From an uncultured Clostridia bacterium (GTDB lineage: Bacteria; Bacillota; Clostridia; Oscillospirales; Oscillospiraceae): a stretch of 33,946 nt of DNA. The stretch spans positions 1 to 33,946 of the forward strand of contig CALYTB010000009.1 of assembly GCA_945486035.1 (NCBI GenBank). The letters are read 5' to 3'. The position numbers and the translations under genes were made by a program. The notes under the pieces are model-generated. The model had not been told where the DNA came from. It did no database searches and saw nothing but the letters and a program-made list of their open reading frames with translations. Shown piece after piece: positions 7,897 through 16,409 of the stretch; position 1 is the first letter of the stretch, and the number at the start of each line of letters is the position of its first letter.

Positions 7897-9324
7897 ATGT
7901 CACAGCAAGCACCTGAAAAGAAGGGCCTGTCCAAAGCGCTGAAATTCTGGTATGGCTTCGGCGATTTTGGCTTTACCCTCATGACCAACGTTGAAACCTT
8001 CTATTTCAACGCGTTCATGACCAACGTGGCCAATTTCTCCACGGCATTGGCCGGTACTGTAAGTACCATCACATCCACTGTGGATGCCTGTCTGTCCTGG
8101 ATGTACGGTGGCATCATCAACGCCGCGAAGCCCGGCAAGTGGGGACGCTATCGCAGCTGGCTGATTATGCTGCCCTGGATTGTTCCCTTCATCTTCGCGT
8201 TCCAGTTCCTGAGCATCAGCGAAAACACCACCGTTTCCGCGATCGTAATCTCTGTTGCGTTCATCCTCAGCCACATTGTCTGGAACTTCCCCTATGCAGC
8301 CAATGCTACCATGGTTTCCATTGCGGGTGGCACACCGGAAGGACGCGCAGCGCTGTCCTCCTCCCGTGCTACCTGGAACAATCTGTCCAGCGTTGTGTTC
8401 TCCTATGCGTTCCTGGGCGTTACCACCGTTGTCGTTGACTGGATGGGCGGCGCCGGCTATCAGTACGCCGCTGCCGCGTTTGCCTTCGGCGTTGTGATGG
8501 TGGTTGGCTACTACGTACACTTTAAGGTTACCGACGGTTACGAAGAGATTGAGGATCTCAACGCTCCCCGTGCCAAGCAGAAGATGACCACTCCCAAGGA
8601 TATGGGTCTTGCGCTGATCACCAATAAGCCTCTGCTGCTGCTGGTTATCGCGGATCTTGCCAAGTGGATTGTGAAGTTCCTGGTTGCCTCCTCCGCGGTT
8701 TACTACTTTACTTACGTCATGGGCACCGGCCTGCAGGCTAACTACGTTCTGCTGGCGAACCTGGCGGCGGTTGCCGGCGCGTTTATTGCCCGTTACCTGG
8801 CCAAGTGGATGTCCAACCGTGGTGCAATTCTGTTCTCTTACCTCGCCATGGCGGTACTGATGATTGTTGCCTACTTTATGTATGCCACTCCCGCGATTGT
8901 TCTTGTTCTGATGCTGCTGGCACAGTGCGGTTACGGTATTTGCTATGCCTGTTCTCCTGCTCTGTACGCCGACACCGCTGTGTATGCCAAGTGGAAGAGT
9001 GGCAAGGACAGCACCGGCTTCATTATGGGTCTGCAGACAGTGCCTCTGAAGGTTGCGGTTATGGTCAAGTCCGTTCTGCTGAACATGTGCCTGGGCCTTG
9101 CCGGCTATGACCTGTTCAAGGACGTGATTACCGCCGGAAGCAAGGCAAAGGACTTCTCCTATGTGGCAGAGCTTCCCGCTTCCCTGCAGCAGGGCGTTTG
9201 CGGCGCCTTCTGTCTGTGGCCCGGAATCTTCCTGCTGGCCGGTTTCTTCATCCTCCTGTTTGGCTACAAGCTGACCAAGGAGAAGGTCAACGAGTATCAG
9301 GCTGAGATCGATGCCAGAGGATAA
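7897..9324 (+). CDS. GPH-family (MelB-type) MFS transporter
   Basis: A 475-residue integral membrane protein with about 12 hydrophobic segments, belonging to the glycoside-pentoside-hexuronide:cation symporter branch of MFS. The N-terminal WYGFGDFGFTLMTN stretch and the loop GKWGRYRSWLIMLPW after helix 2 are typical of the branch. ATG 7897 follows GGAGG by 6 bases. In MelB two helix-2 aspartates spaced by three residues (D55, D59) bind the coupling ion; here the first is kept (Asp63) and the second position is Ser67, so cation coupling may differ. A terminator separates it from the methyltransferase gene, which probably receives only read-through. It is the likely importer for the compound handled by this locus; the substrate need not be a sugar. 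Confidence 0.88.
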   Translation: MSQQAPEKKGLSKALKFWYGFGDFGFTLMTNVETFYFNAFMTNVANFSTALAGTVSTITSTVDACLSWMYGGIINAAKPGKWGRYRSWLIMLPWIVPFIFAFQFLSISENTTVSAIVISVAFILSHIVWNFPYAANATMVSIAGGTPEGRAALSSSRATWNNLSSVVFSYAFLGVTTVVVDWMGGAGYQYAAAAFAFGVVMVVGYYVHFKVTDGYEEIEDLNAPRAKQKMTTPKDMGLALITNKPLLLLVIADLAKWIVKFLVASSAVYYFTYVMGTGLQANYVLLANLAAVAGAFIARYLAKWMSNRGAILFSYLAMAVLMIVAYFMYATPAIVLVLMLLAQCGYGICYACSPALYADTAVYAKWKSGKDSTGFIMGLQTVPLKVAVMVKSVLLNMCLGLAGYDLFKDVITAGSKAKDFSYVAELPASLQQGVCGAFCLWPGIFLLAGFFILLFGYKLTKEKVNEYQAEIDARG

Positions 9325-9373
9325 GCCCCACGAGGCTGCCTTCCTCGCTCCGCATTCATTGTAAATTGACAGG

Positions 9374-9410
9374 CTTACGCGGAGAGATTCTTTTCTCCGC
9401 GTAAGTTTTT
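9374..9410 (+). terminator. Rho-independent terminator between transporter and methyltransferase
   Basis: A 12-bp perfect stem (9374-9385 with 9394-9405), 8-base loop, then TTTTT. With methyltransferase 2 just 34 bases further on it may act as an attenuator-like partial stop. Confidence 0.85.
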
Positions 9411-9444
9411 AAAATCAAGTACCAAAATTTAGGAGGAATTATCC

Positions 9445-10446
9445 GTGCTTACCAAGAAACAGAATTTTCTGGAAACTCTGAAGCCCGATGGAAAGCCCGA
9501 TCGCCTGGTTAATGACTACGAGGCGTGTAAGGCCGTCATGGTGGACCCCTGCCAGCGCTTTACCCGTGGCAATCGGAAAAAGGGCTTTACGACAAAGGAT
9601 CAGTGGGGTACTACTTATGTCTGGCCCGAAACCCAGATGTTTGCCTTCCCCACGGAAGATGATCTGGTTTGCCCTGAAATCACCGAGTGGAGAGATACGG
9701 TCAAGGTTCCCGATCTGGTGGCGAACTGCTCCGCTCCGGAGCTGTGGGAAGATGCCAAAGCCGCTGCCGCAGCCATCGACCGGAACGAGTATCTCGTCAT
9801 GTCCTTCATGGGTACCGGTGTCTGGGAGCAGGCGCACAATCTGATGGGCATTGAGAATCTGTGCATCAACCTGAAGCTGGAGCCCGAGGACACTCTGGAG
9901 CTGCTGCAGGCGATTGGAGAATACCGCTTCCAGTATACCAAGCTGCTGGTGGACAACTTGCATCCCGACATCATCATTTCCCATGATGACTGGGGCAGCA
10001 AGGGCAACATGTTCATCAGTCCTGCCGACTGGAGAGAGTTTATCAAGCCGCAGTATGTGAAGATGTATAAGTATATGAAGGACCACGGTGTCCTCATTAT
10101 GCACCACGCGGACTGCTTCTGTGAAACCATTGCCGAGGATATGGTGGATCTTGGAATTGATATCTGGCAGGGCGTTATCAATACCAATGATATTGTGGGT
10201 CTTCAGAAGCGCCTGAATGGCCGCATGACCCTGATGGGCGGCATTGACTCCATCATTGACCGGCCCGATTCTACCGAGGAGGAGATCCGCACTGAGGTTC
10301 GCAAGGTTTGTGAAACCTATGGCCCCGGCGGACACTTCATTCCCAGCATTACCTATGGCCTTCCCGGAACGCTGTATCCCCATGTGAATCCCATCATGAC
10401 CGATGAGATTGCCCGTTACAACCGGGAGGTCTACGGCGTAGGCTGA
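9445..10446 (+). CDS. URO-D-fold (MtaA/CmuA-type) corrinoid methyltransferase, paralogue 2
   Basis: A 333-residue paralogue of the protein at 1163-2152. It begins at GTG 9445, 8 bases after AGGAGG (9431-9436), and the N-terminus MLTKKQNFLETL matches that of the paralogue. Shared segments are SHDDWGS (179-185), IMHHADCFC (218-226), GIDIWQGVINTND and TLMGGIDS. Unlike paralogue 1 it has cysteines right after the paired histidines, which could provide a zinc-thiolate ligand. It follows the GPH transporter in the same direction. The expected partner is a corrinoid protein, not present in the window, kept active by the ASKHA protein at 1-564. Two paralogues suggest two methylated substrates, or separate methyl-donor and methyl-acceptor steps. 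Confidence 0.87.
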   Translation: MLTKKQNFLETLKPDGKPDRLVNDYEACKAVMVDPCQRFTRGNRKKGFTTKDQWGTTYVWPETQMFAFPTEDDLVCPEITEWRDTVKVPDLVANCSAPELWEDAKAAAAAIDRNEYLVMSFMGTGVWEQAHNLMGIENLCINLKLEPEDTLELLQAIGEYRFQYTKLLVDNLHPDIIISHDDWGSKGNMFISPADWREFIKPQYVKMYKYMKDHGVLIMHHADCFCETIAEDMVDLGIDIWQGVINTNDIVGLQKRLNGRMTLMGGIDSIIDRPDSTEEEIRTEVRKVCETYGPGGHFIPSITYGLPGTLYPHVNPIMTDEIARYNREVYGVG

Positions 10447-10468
10447 TTAACTGTTCGTCCTGATATAG

Positions 10469-10514
10469 AAAGGAGCTGCTTCCTTCTGCCGTAAGGCAGG
10501 GGAAGCAGCTCTTT
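10469..10514. terminator. Hairpin terminator between convergent genes
   Basis: A long stem (GAGCTGCTTCC pairing with GGAAGCAGCTC, one bulged base) has an inner CTGCC/GGCAG stem and ends in CTTT. It lies between methyltransferase 2 and the leftward NlpC/P60 gene. Confidence 0.75.
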
Positions 10515-10531
10515 GAAATTTTGCTGAAAGA

Positions 10532-11536
10532 TTATACGACTCTCCGCGCGCCAAAGTAGTGATCAGACCAATAGCCGCTGCTGAGACTTGCGTAGGACAC
10601 CGTAGAGCGGGAATTGGGGGCGTGAATAAACTGGCCGTTTCCTGTGTAGATACCGACATGAGTGATGGTGCTGCCGTTTCCGGAGAAGAAAACCAAATCA
10701 CCGGGAAGAAGGCTCGATTTGGATACATATGTACCATGGGTGTATTGGGCTTCCGGGGTGCGGTTCGGTGTGTAGCCCAGCGTTTTGAGAACATAATAGA
10801 CAAAACCGGAGCAGTCAAAACCGGACGGAGAAGCACCGCCATATACATAGGGGACACCAAGATATTTCTGAGCTTCGGCAACAATGCTCTGCCCGGTGAA
10901 GGATAAACCGGTGGTCATCCCGGCGGCTGTGTCAGAAGTACCCTTAGAAGTGCCATTCAAAGCGGCAGCGCTGGGAATGGTGCCTGTGGACTTTCCTCTT
11001 CGGAAAAACAGCGGGGAATTGGAAGAGGCTTTGTTTTCGTAGGGGTATTCCGTGAGCTCCAGGTAGTCACTGCGGATGTAGCAGATATTAGAGCCATAGA
11101 TTACCTTGTACCACCCCTGATTCAGTCCGATGATATAGCATTTGGAGCCTTTGGTGACGGTGCCCACGGCGCGGTATGCGGTTCCGGGGCCGCTGCGAAG
11201 ATTAACGGATGTGCCGGTAACTTTGCCGTAGCCCAGTTCCGCGTTTTCCCGGGTAAGAACATCCAGATAGGATTTGTGCATGTATCCTTCTTTTAAATTG
11301 TAGTTTACATGATACCAATCTCCACACCGTTCAATTACCGCAACGCAATCATCTTTGGAAGCTACGGCCAAAACAGATGAGGCGGTGCTGGGTTCGCTGC
11401 GAAGCCGCAGGGAATCGGAATTGACAAATCCGATTCCATACATTTGCGTGCCTGCCGCGGCAACGCTCAGGGATAAACTCCCGCAAATAAGCAGAATCGC
11501 AAGCAGCGCACAAAGGCGCCGTTTCAGACAAATCAT
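10532..11536 (-). CDS. Secreted SH3b-SH3b-NlpC/P60 cell-wall hydrolase
   Basis: A 334-residue exported protein. Residues 1-28 are a signal peptide (KRR, hydrophobic core, SVAAA). Two bacterial SH3 domains follow at about 34-92 and 103-160, each with the RSEPSTASS / RSGPGTAYRAVG hallmark. A linker leads to an NlpC/P60 domain (about 213-334) with catalytic Cys242 in GFDCSGFV, His293 in ITHVGIY and His305 in FIHAP. The family cleaves D-glutamyl peptide bonds in peptidoglycan stems. ATG 11536 follows GGAGG by 7 bases. It appears to be a single-gene unit. Confidence 0.93.
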   Translation of the reverse strand: MICLKRRLCALLAILLICGSLSLSVAAAGTQMYGIGFVNSDSLRLRSEPSTASSVLAVASKDDCVAVIERCGDWYHVNYNLKEGYMHKSYLDVLTRENAELGYGKVTGTSVNLRSGPGTAYRAVGTVTKGSKCYIIGLNQGWYKVIYGSNICYIRSDYLELTEYPYENKASSNSPLFFRRGKSTGTIPSAAALNGTSKGTSDTAAGMTTGLSFTGQSIVAEAQKYLGVPYVYGGASPSGFDCSGFVYYVLKTLGYTPNRTPEAQYTHGTYVSKSSLLPGDLVFFSGNGSTITHVGIYTGNGQFIHAPNSRSTVSYASLSSGYWSDHYFGARRVV

Positions 11537-11644
11537 ACAGTTCCTCCGTCTTACTCTTGAGAATATGCCTGGGATGCTTCCGCTGTAGATTGGAAAACAC
11601 TGTTGTAATCAAATCAAGCGGAAAGGGAGGCTGGCAAAATTGGG

Positions 11645-11935
11645 TTATTTGCCCGCCAATGCGCGCTCCAACCAGACACAGCCCACATCAAGAGCGGTAT
11701 ACAGACCGTCTTTTTCGCTCTTCTTTACAATGCGGTCTCTGCTTCTCGCAGAGGGATCTGTGAGCTGGAGCTGTACGGAAACCCGCGTGGCAATGTCCAG
11801 ATCGTTGACTTTCTTGCTTTCCAGAATCTGGAGCATTACAATGTGGCTGTCAGCCATGGAGCCATAATAGATCAGGTTGTCCTTACGCATCAAAGGACGG
11901 CCCTTGTACATCAATACTGCTTTTTCTTCAGCCAT
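11645..11935 (-). CDS. Small conserved hypothetical protein
   Basis: A 96-residue protein starting MAEEKAVLMYKGRPLMRKDN. ATG 11935 follows AGGAGG at proper distance; the longer open frame to 11986 has no ribosome site. The sequence has an N-terminal beta-rich segment (YKGRPLMRKDNLIYYGSMAD) and a C-terminal helix. I recall similar short proteins in Clostridia but know no function. It has a strong promoter of its own at 11965-11993, so it is likely expressed well. Confidence 0.75.
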   Translation of the reverse strand: MAEEKAVLMYKGRPLMRKDNLIYYGSMADSHIVMLQILESKKVNDLDIATRVSVQLQLTDPSARSRDRIVKKSEKDGLYTALDVGCVWLERALAGK

Positions 11936-11964
11936 AATAGGAACCTCCTGGAAAATGTAATCGG

Positions 11965-11993
11965 ATTGTAACATATTGTCATCCAAAAGTCAA
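11965..11993 (-). promoter_or_regulatory. Promoter of the small conserved protein
   Basis: Leftward TTGACT (11988-11993), a 17-base spacer and TACAAT (11965-11970). Confidence 0.75.
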
Positions 11994-12091
11994 GCTTTTG
12001 TTGGTTTTCCATGAAAACGGGCAAATTAACATAACATAATATACAAAAAGGTATCCTTGTAAGACGGAGGGCGTATGAAGTTGAGAAGGTA

Positions 12092-12128
12092 CAAAACAAG
12101 AGGCCTTTGCCGTGGCAAAAGCCTCTTG
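12092..12128 (-). terminator. Terminator of ireB
   Basis: Read leftward, a GAGGC...GCCTC stem extended by TTTGCC/GGCAAA (12097-12128) is followed by TTTTGT. It lies 10 bases after the ireB stop. Confidence 0.8.
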
Positions 12129-12138
12129 GCTGAGGTGA

Positions 12139-12390
12139 TTATTTCTGGAACAGGTACTCGCGAACCAGAACCTGCATGAGTTCATCCCGGTCAATTTTAC
12201 AAATCATGCTTCGGGCGTTATTATAATTTGTAATATAGGTGGGATCTTCTGTCAACAGATACCCTACGATCTGGTTGATTGGGTTATAGCCTTTCTCCGT
12301 CAAGGCATCAAACACGCTCCGGAGAATACGGCGCATATTTTCTTTGTCGTCACTGGGTACTGTGAATTTTTGGGTATCCTTATCCGTCAC
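12139..12390 (-). CDS. ireB: IreB family (UPF0297) regulatory phosphoprotein
   Basis: An 83-residue protein with the UPF0297 signature [26 protein letters not shown] and the C-terminal [14 protein letters not shown]. In Enterococcus IreB is a target of the PASTA kinase IreK and affects cephalosporin tolerance. The start is GTG 12390, 8 bases after AAGGAGG. In many Firmicutes it sits beside ruvX/yqgF; here its neighbours are pheT and a small unknown gene. It has its own promoter and terminator. Confidence 0.9.
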   Translation of the reverse strand: MTDKDTQKFTVPSDDKENMRRILRSVFDALTEKGYNPINQIVGYLLTEDPTYITNYNNARSMICKIDRDELMQVLVREYLFQK

Positions 12391-12422
12391 GGTTTTTACC
12401 TCCTTGGTAGAAGAATATGAGT

Positions 12423-12451
12423 ATTATATCCTATATTTTCTCCGCTGTAAA
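12423..12451 (-). promoter_or_regulatory. Promoter of ireB
   Basis: Leftward TTTACA (12446-12451), a 17-base spacer and TATAAT (12423-12428). Confidence 0.75.
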
Positions 12452-12483
12452 GTACCAGTAAGAAAAAATTGGTGAACTTTTGT

Positions 12484-14871
12484 TTAACGAAGCGACGCGT
12501 TCAGCTTGTCAGCCAGGGCGGAGAGAATCTTTGTTACGACGGTTTCGGAATCCGAATCGGTGAGCGTTCGATCATCTGCCCGAAGGATAAGGGAGAAGGC
12601 CATGCTCTTTTTGCCGTCGGGGACTCCGACGCCGCGGTAGATGTCGAAGAGGCGGATTTCCCGGAGCAGTTTCCCGGCGGCGGAGGTGATGACTTCTTCA
12701 GCCTGGGCAACCGTTACGGCTTCGTCACAAACCAGGGCCAGATCCCGTGTTACCGAAGGATATTTGGGCAGGGGGGAATAGGTGGCATCAGGCAGCTGAA
12801 GCGCGAGAAGCTTGGTAAAGCTGATTTCCGCGCAGTATACCTCGGTTTCAATGCCGTAATTCTTAGCTGCCAAGGGATGTACCTGGCCAATAACGCCCAC
12901 ATCCACACCGTCGATGCTCACCCGCGCACAGCGCCCGGGATGGTAACTGGGATTTGATTTTTCGGCAGTGTAGCTTGCCTTCTTCAGCCGAAGACCGGCA
13001 AAAATCGCTTCCAGCTCACCCTTCAGTGTGAAGAAGGTTTCATTCGCACCGTAGGTACCGAGCACAAGCATCCGGGGCTCCTCGGGAAGCGGCTGGCCTT
13101 CAACGGGAAGATAGATTTTGGCCAGCTCATAGAGCTTTGCCGCCTTGTTGTGGTAGGCATTGTTTCTGCCCAGGATTTCCAGCATGGAGGGCAGGGCAAT
13201 GGTACGCATGATGGAGGTGTCTTCTCCCAGGGGGTTCTGGATTCTCAGCGCGTTGCGAAGGGGACTGTCAGGGCTCAGCCGAATCTGATCGAACACTGTG
13301 GGAGAAACAAAGGAATAGGTGATGATCTCGCTGTAGCCAAGGCCGCGGCAGAGGGTACCGGCTTTCGCTTCCAGCTTCATCTCCGGGGAATAACCGCCCT
13401 GTGTAGAGGTCTTGAACGCGGTAATGGGAATTTCGTTATATCCGTAGGAACGGCCGACCTCTTCCGCAATGTCCGCCATCAGATTCAGATCGGGACGGAA
13501 AGAGGGGACGAGAATCTCGTCATTCTCCACAGGAATCTCAAGAAGATCGAGATAACGGATCATATCTTCCTTAGGAATGTTGGTTCCCAAAAGCTTGTTA
13601 ATCTTGTCAGGCTCCAGGGGAAGACGCTTCTCCTCGGGAATGTGGTTGAGGACATCGATGGTTCCGCCCAAAACATCGCCGCAGCCCAGCAGTTCAACCA
13701 GCTCACAGGCACGCTGCAGAGCAGGAATGGTCATCAGGGGATCCAGGTTTTTCTCGAATTTGCCGGAGGCCTCGGTCCGCATGCCGAGAGCAAGGGCGGT
13801 CTGACGGATGGAGGTTCCGTCGAAGTTGGCAGATTCAAAGACAACCATGCTGGTATCCGCGACAATCTCAGAGTTTTCACCGCCCATGATTCCGGCAAGA
13901 CCGATGGGCTTGTCGTCATCGGCAATGACAAGCATTCCGGGCTTCAGATTCCGGATATTGCCGTCCAGGGTGGTGAGGGTTTCTCCCTCCCTGGCCTCCC
14001 GAACCACGATTTTCCCTGAGGAAACATAGCGGTAGTCAAAGGCGTGCATAGGCTGACCGTACTCCAACATCACATAGTTGGTGATGTCAACAATGTTATT
14101 GATGGGACGGACACCGTTGGCACGAAGCCGCTGACGAAGCCACTTGGGAGAGGGGCCGATTTTTACGTTGGCAACCATCCGGGAGGAGTAACGGTTGCAC
14201 AGATGATCCGCGGGCACCTCCACATCCAGGTAGTCATAGATATCCCCGGCTTCGCTGCCCTTCACAACGGGCTCGCGGTGGCGCATTTTCTGACCAAAGG
14301 CTGCGGCGGACTCCCGGGCCAGACCGATGATGGAATAGCAGTCGGGACGATTGTTGGTGATTTCAAAATCCACAACGGTATCATCGTTCCCGATGACCTG
14401 GTTGATATCCTGGCCTACGGTGCAGGGCTCGTCGTTCAGAATCCAGATTCCGTCCGCATAAGCACCGGGCAGATCATTCTGGGTCAGCCCCAGCTCGGCA
14501 AAAGAGCAGAGCATGCCGTTGGACAGTTCCCCACGGAGTTTACCCTTGGTGATGTGGACACCGCCGGGAAGCCAGGAATTGTGCAGAGCAGTGGGGACCA
14601 AGTCGCCCTCATGAACGTTCTGGGCTCCGGTGACAATCTGTACGGGCTCCTCCTGACCTACATCCACCTGACAAATGAACATGTGGTCGGAATTGGGATG
14701 GGGAACAATGGAAACTACCTTACCGACTACTACATTTCGGATTTCCGCATCCATACGCTCATAGGTTTCCACCTTCTGCCCGAACACGGTCATGGTTTCC
14801 ACATATTCTTTATCGGATACCCGGGAAAGATCCACGAACTCCTCGTTAATCCATTTTCTGTTCAGTTTCAT
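12484..14871 (-). CDS. pheT: Phenylalanine--tRNA ligase beta subunit
   Basis: A 795-residue protein of normal length. It starts MKLNRKWINEEFVDL and carries the EMAP/tRNA-binding-like domain (about 40-155, VPHPNSDHMFICQVDVG), the B3/B4 domain (NNRPDCYSIIGLARE, about 190 on; the editing region follows), the B5 domain (about 400-480), the inactive synthetase core and a C-terminal ferredoxin-fold anticodon-binding domain (about 700-795, YPSVTRDLALVCDE). With PheS it forms the (alpha-beta)2 enzyme that charges tRNA-Phe. It lies 14 bases after pheS and is controlled by the T-box upstream of pheS. Confidence 0.97.
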   Translation of the reverse strand: MKLNRKWINEEFVDLSRVSDKEYVETMTVFGQKVETYERMDAEIRNVVVGKVVSIVPHPNSDHMFICQVDVGQEEPVQIVTGAQNVHEGDLVPTALHNSWLPGGVHITKGKLRGELSNGMLCSFAELGLTQNDLPGAYADGIWILNDEPCTVGQDINQVIGNDDTVVDFEITNNRPDCYSIIGLARESAAAFGQKMRHREPVVKGSEAGDIYDYLDVEVPADHLCNRYSSRMVANVKIGPSPKWLRQRLRANGVRPINNIVDITNYVMLEYGQPMHAFDYRYVSSGKIVVREAREGETLTTLDGNIRNLKPGMLVIADDDKPIGLAGIMGGENSEIVADTSMVVFESANFDGTSIRQTALALGMRTEASGKFEKNLDPLMTIPALQRACELVELLGCGDVLGGTIDVLNHIPEEKRLPLEPDKINKLLGTNIPKEDMIRYLDLLEIPVENDEILVPSFRPDLNLMADIAEEVGRSYGYNEIPITAFKTSTQGGYSPEMKLEAKAGTLCRGLGYSEIITYSFVSPTVFDQIRLSPDSPLRNALRIQNPLGEDTSIMRTIALPSMLEILGRNNAYHNKAAKLYELAKIYLPVEGQPLPEEPRMLVLGTYGANETFFTLKGELEAIFAGLRLKKASYTAEKSNPSYHPGRCARVSIDGVDVGVIGQVHPLAAKNYGIETEVYCAEISFTKLLALQLPDATYSPLPKYPSVTRDLALVCDEAVTVAQAEEVITSAAGKLLREIRLFDIYRGVGVPDGKKSMAFSLILRADDRTLTDSDSETVVTKILSALADKLNASLR

Positions 14872-14885
14872 GATCGTATCCCTCC

Positions 14886-15929
14886 TTAGAACTGGTTCAG
14901 GAACCGTACATCGTTATCGAAAATCAGCCGCAGGTCATTGATGCGCATTCTGCCCATAGCCATCCGCTCCAGACCCATGCCGAAAGCGAAGCCGGAATAC
15001 TTTTCGGGATCGATGCCGCAGCCTGCCAAAACCTTGGGGTGAACCATGCCGGCGCCCAGAAGCTCAATCCAGCCCTCACCGTGACAGGTGGAGCAGACCT
15101 GACCGTCGATTTCACCGGTCCCATGACACTTGTGGCACTGCATATCCATCTCGCAGCTGGGCTCCGTAAAGGGGAAGTGGTGGGGACGGAAACGCATGAT
15201 GGCATCCTCTCCGTAAATCTTGCGCATCATTGTAATCAGTGCGCCTTTCAGATCACCCATGGTAATTCGTTCATCCACCACGAGGCCCTCAATCTGATGG
15301 AACATGGGAGAATGAGTGGCATCCGCCTCGTCCTTACGGAAAACCCGTCCGGGGGCAAGAATGCAGATGGGGGGCTTGGCGTTTTCCATGACACGAACCT
15401 GCATGGGGCTGGTCTGGGTTCTGAGCAGAACGCTGTCGTCATCGGTGAAATAGAAGGTATCGGAACGGTCCCGGGAGGGGTGTCCTTCCTCGATATTCAG
15501 CCGGGTGAAGTTGTAACTGGCAAGCTCCACCTCAGGACCGTCCACTACCTGATACCCCAGTCCCACAAAGATATCCTTGATCTGCTGGAGAACCTGGTTC
15601 ATAGGATGCTGATGACCGACGGAAATGTTATCTCCGGGGATGGTAACATCCACCGCTTCAGAAGCCAGTTTGGCCTCCAGGGCGGCTGCGTGGATATCGG
15701 CTTTCCGGGCTTCCAGCTTCTGCTCGATGCTGGCGCGAACGGCGTTTGCCAATTGACCCATCACAGGACGCTCCTCAGGGGAGAGCTTGCCCATTTGTTT
15801 GAGCACAGCGGTCAGTTCACCCTTCTTGCCGAGGAGCTTTACACGCAGCTCTTCCAGGCTGGCGGGGGAAGAGGCTGCATCCAGAGCGGCAAGCGCGTTT
15901 TGCTTAATCTGCTCCAATTGTTCTCTCAT
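14886..15929 (-). CDS. pheS: Phenylalanine--tRNA ligase alpha subunit
   Basis: A 347-residue protein with the N-terminal coiled-coil arm (about 1-85), then the class II synthetase core: HPMNQ, the GPEVELASYNFTRLNIEEGHPSRD motif, FRKDEADATHSPMFHQIEG and the GFAFGMGLERMAM motif 3. A CxxC...CxxC cluster (CHKCHGTGEIDGQVCSTC) is inserted before the active-site stretch GWIELLGAGMVHP, a variant seen in some PheS proteins. ATG 15929 follows AGGAGG by 8 bases. It is the first gene of the pheST operon. Confidence 0.97.
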   Translation of the reverse strand: MREQLEQIKQNALAALDAASSPASLEELRVKLLGKKGELTAVLKQMGKLSPEERPVMGQLANAVRASIEQKLEARKADIHAAALEAKLASEAVDVTIPGDNISVGHQHPMNQVLQQIKDIFVGLGYQVVDGPEVELASYNFTRLNIEEGHPSRDRSDTFYFTDDDSVLLRTQTSPMQVRVMENAKPPICILAPGRVFRKDEADATHSPMFHQIEGLVVDERITMGDLKGALITMMRKIYGEDAIMRFRPHHFPFTEPSCEMDMQCHKCHGTGEIDGQVCSTCHGEGWIELLGAGMVHPKVLAGCGIDPEKYSGFAFGMGLERMAMGRMRINDLRLIFDNDVRFLNQF

Positions 15930-15969
15930 TTTGTTTTCCTCCTAATCAGGCAAAAGAATTTACATAAGT

Positions 15970-16238
15970 GAAAAAATAAAAGCCCATCATCCCAAAACAT
16001 CGGGACGAAAGGCGTTCCTTCCGCGGTACCACCCGCAATTCGCCGGATTCCGGCGCAGCTTATCCGGTGCAGACACACCGTTGACCCATAACGCAGTCAC
16101 GCGTCCATCCCTACTGAATGTTCAGGCGGAGGCTCCTGGGAGAAAGCCCGGCAATGCACGCAAGCGGATCCCACCATCCCGCTCTCTCTGAGGTCGCAAG
16201 CCATTGCAAGGCAGCCCAATCACAGCTTTTTCCATATC
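15970..16238 (-). promoter_or_regulatory. T-box leader of pheST
   Basis: Read leftward, the T-box sequence GGGTGGTACCGCGG lies at 16021-16034, which is the part pairing with the uncharged tRNA acceptor end. It is followed by a terminator hairpin (16002-16008 with 15987-15993) and a U-run (15971-15981). The 200 bases upstream hold the stem I region; GA-rich AGAGAGAG, typical of its base, lies near 16183-16190. A TTC (Phe) triplet at 16116-16118 is a possible specifier codon, but I could not fold stem I with certainty. Uncharged tRNA-Phe should favour the antiterminator and allow pheST transcription. Confidence 0.92.
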
Positions 16239-16244
16239 TCCGAT

Positions 16245-16273
16245 ATAGTAGCATATCTTCGGATGGAATGCAA
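16245..16273 (-). promoter_or_regulatory. Promoter of the pheST leader
   Basis: Leftward TTGCAT (16268-16273), a 17-base spacer and TACTAT (16245-16250). It places the transcript start near 16238, just before the T-box leader. Confidence 0.6.
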
Positions 16274-16289
16274 GGCTTTTTTCCGTTAC

Positions 16290-16318
16290 TTGACGAAAAA
16301 GATGGAACATGATATGCT
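16290..16318 (+). promoter_or_regulatory. Promoter of nnrD
   Basis: TTGACG (16290-16295), a 17-base spacer and TATGCT (16313-16318). It is divergent from the pheST promoter. Confidence 0.65.
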
Positions 16319-16346
16319 GATTCTATTCCATTTAGGAGGGATCATT

Positions 16347-16409
16347 TTGAAGAATACAAGCCTGAAAAATGCGGCAGAGGCATTGAAGGAGCCTTGCGAT
16401 GGATGCTAA
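16347..16409 (+). CDS. Possible 20-residue leader peptide overlapping nnrD
   Basis: TTG 16347 lies 7 bases after a good GGAGG (16335-16339) and opens a 20-codon frame that stops at 16409, eleven bases past the nnrD start at 16399. The nnrD ribosome site (AAGGAG) is inside it. The predicted peptide is MKNTSLKNAAEALKEPCDGC. The arrangement would couple nnrD translation to the leader. No homologue is known to me and the GGAGG could be fortuitous. Confidence 0.3.
   Translation: MKNTSLKNAAEALKEPCDGC

Noticed and set aside
9439-10383. 314-codon leftward open frame
   Set aside because: Antisense to methyltransferase 2; no ribosome site, no motif.
13150-15971. Long rightward open frames (289, 281 and 310 codons)
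   Set aside because: They mirror pheT and pheS on the opposite strand and carry no family signature.
16118-16312. Small protein genes in the T-box leader on either strand
   Set aside because: The stretch is explained by the structured leader RNA; the open frames have no ribosome sites.
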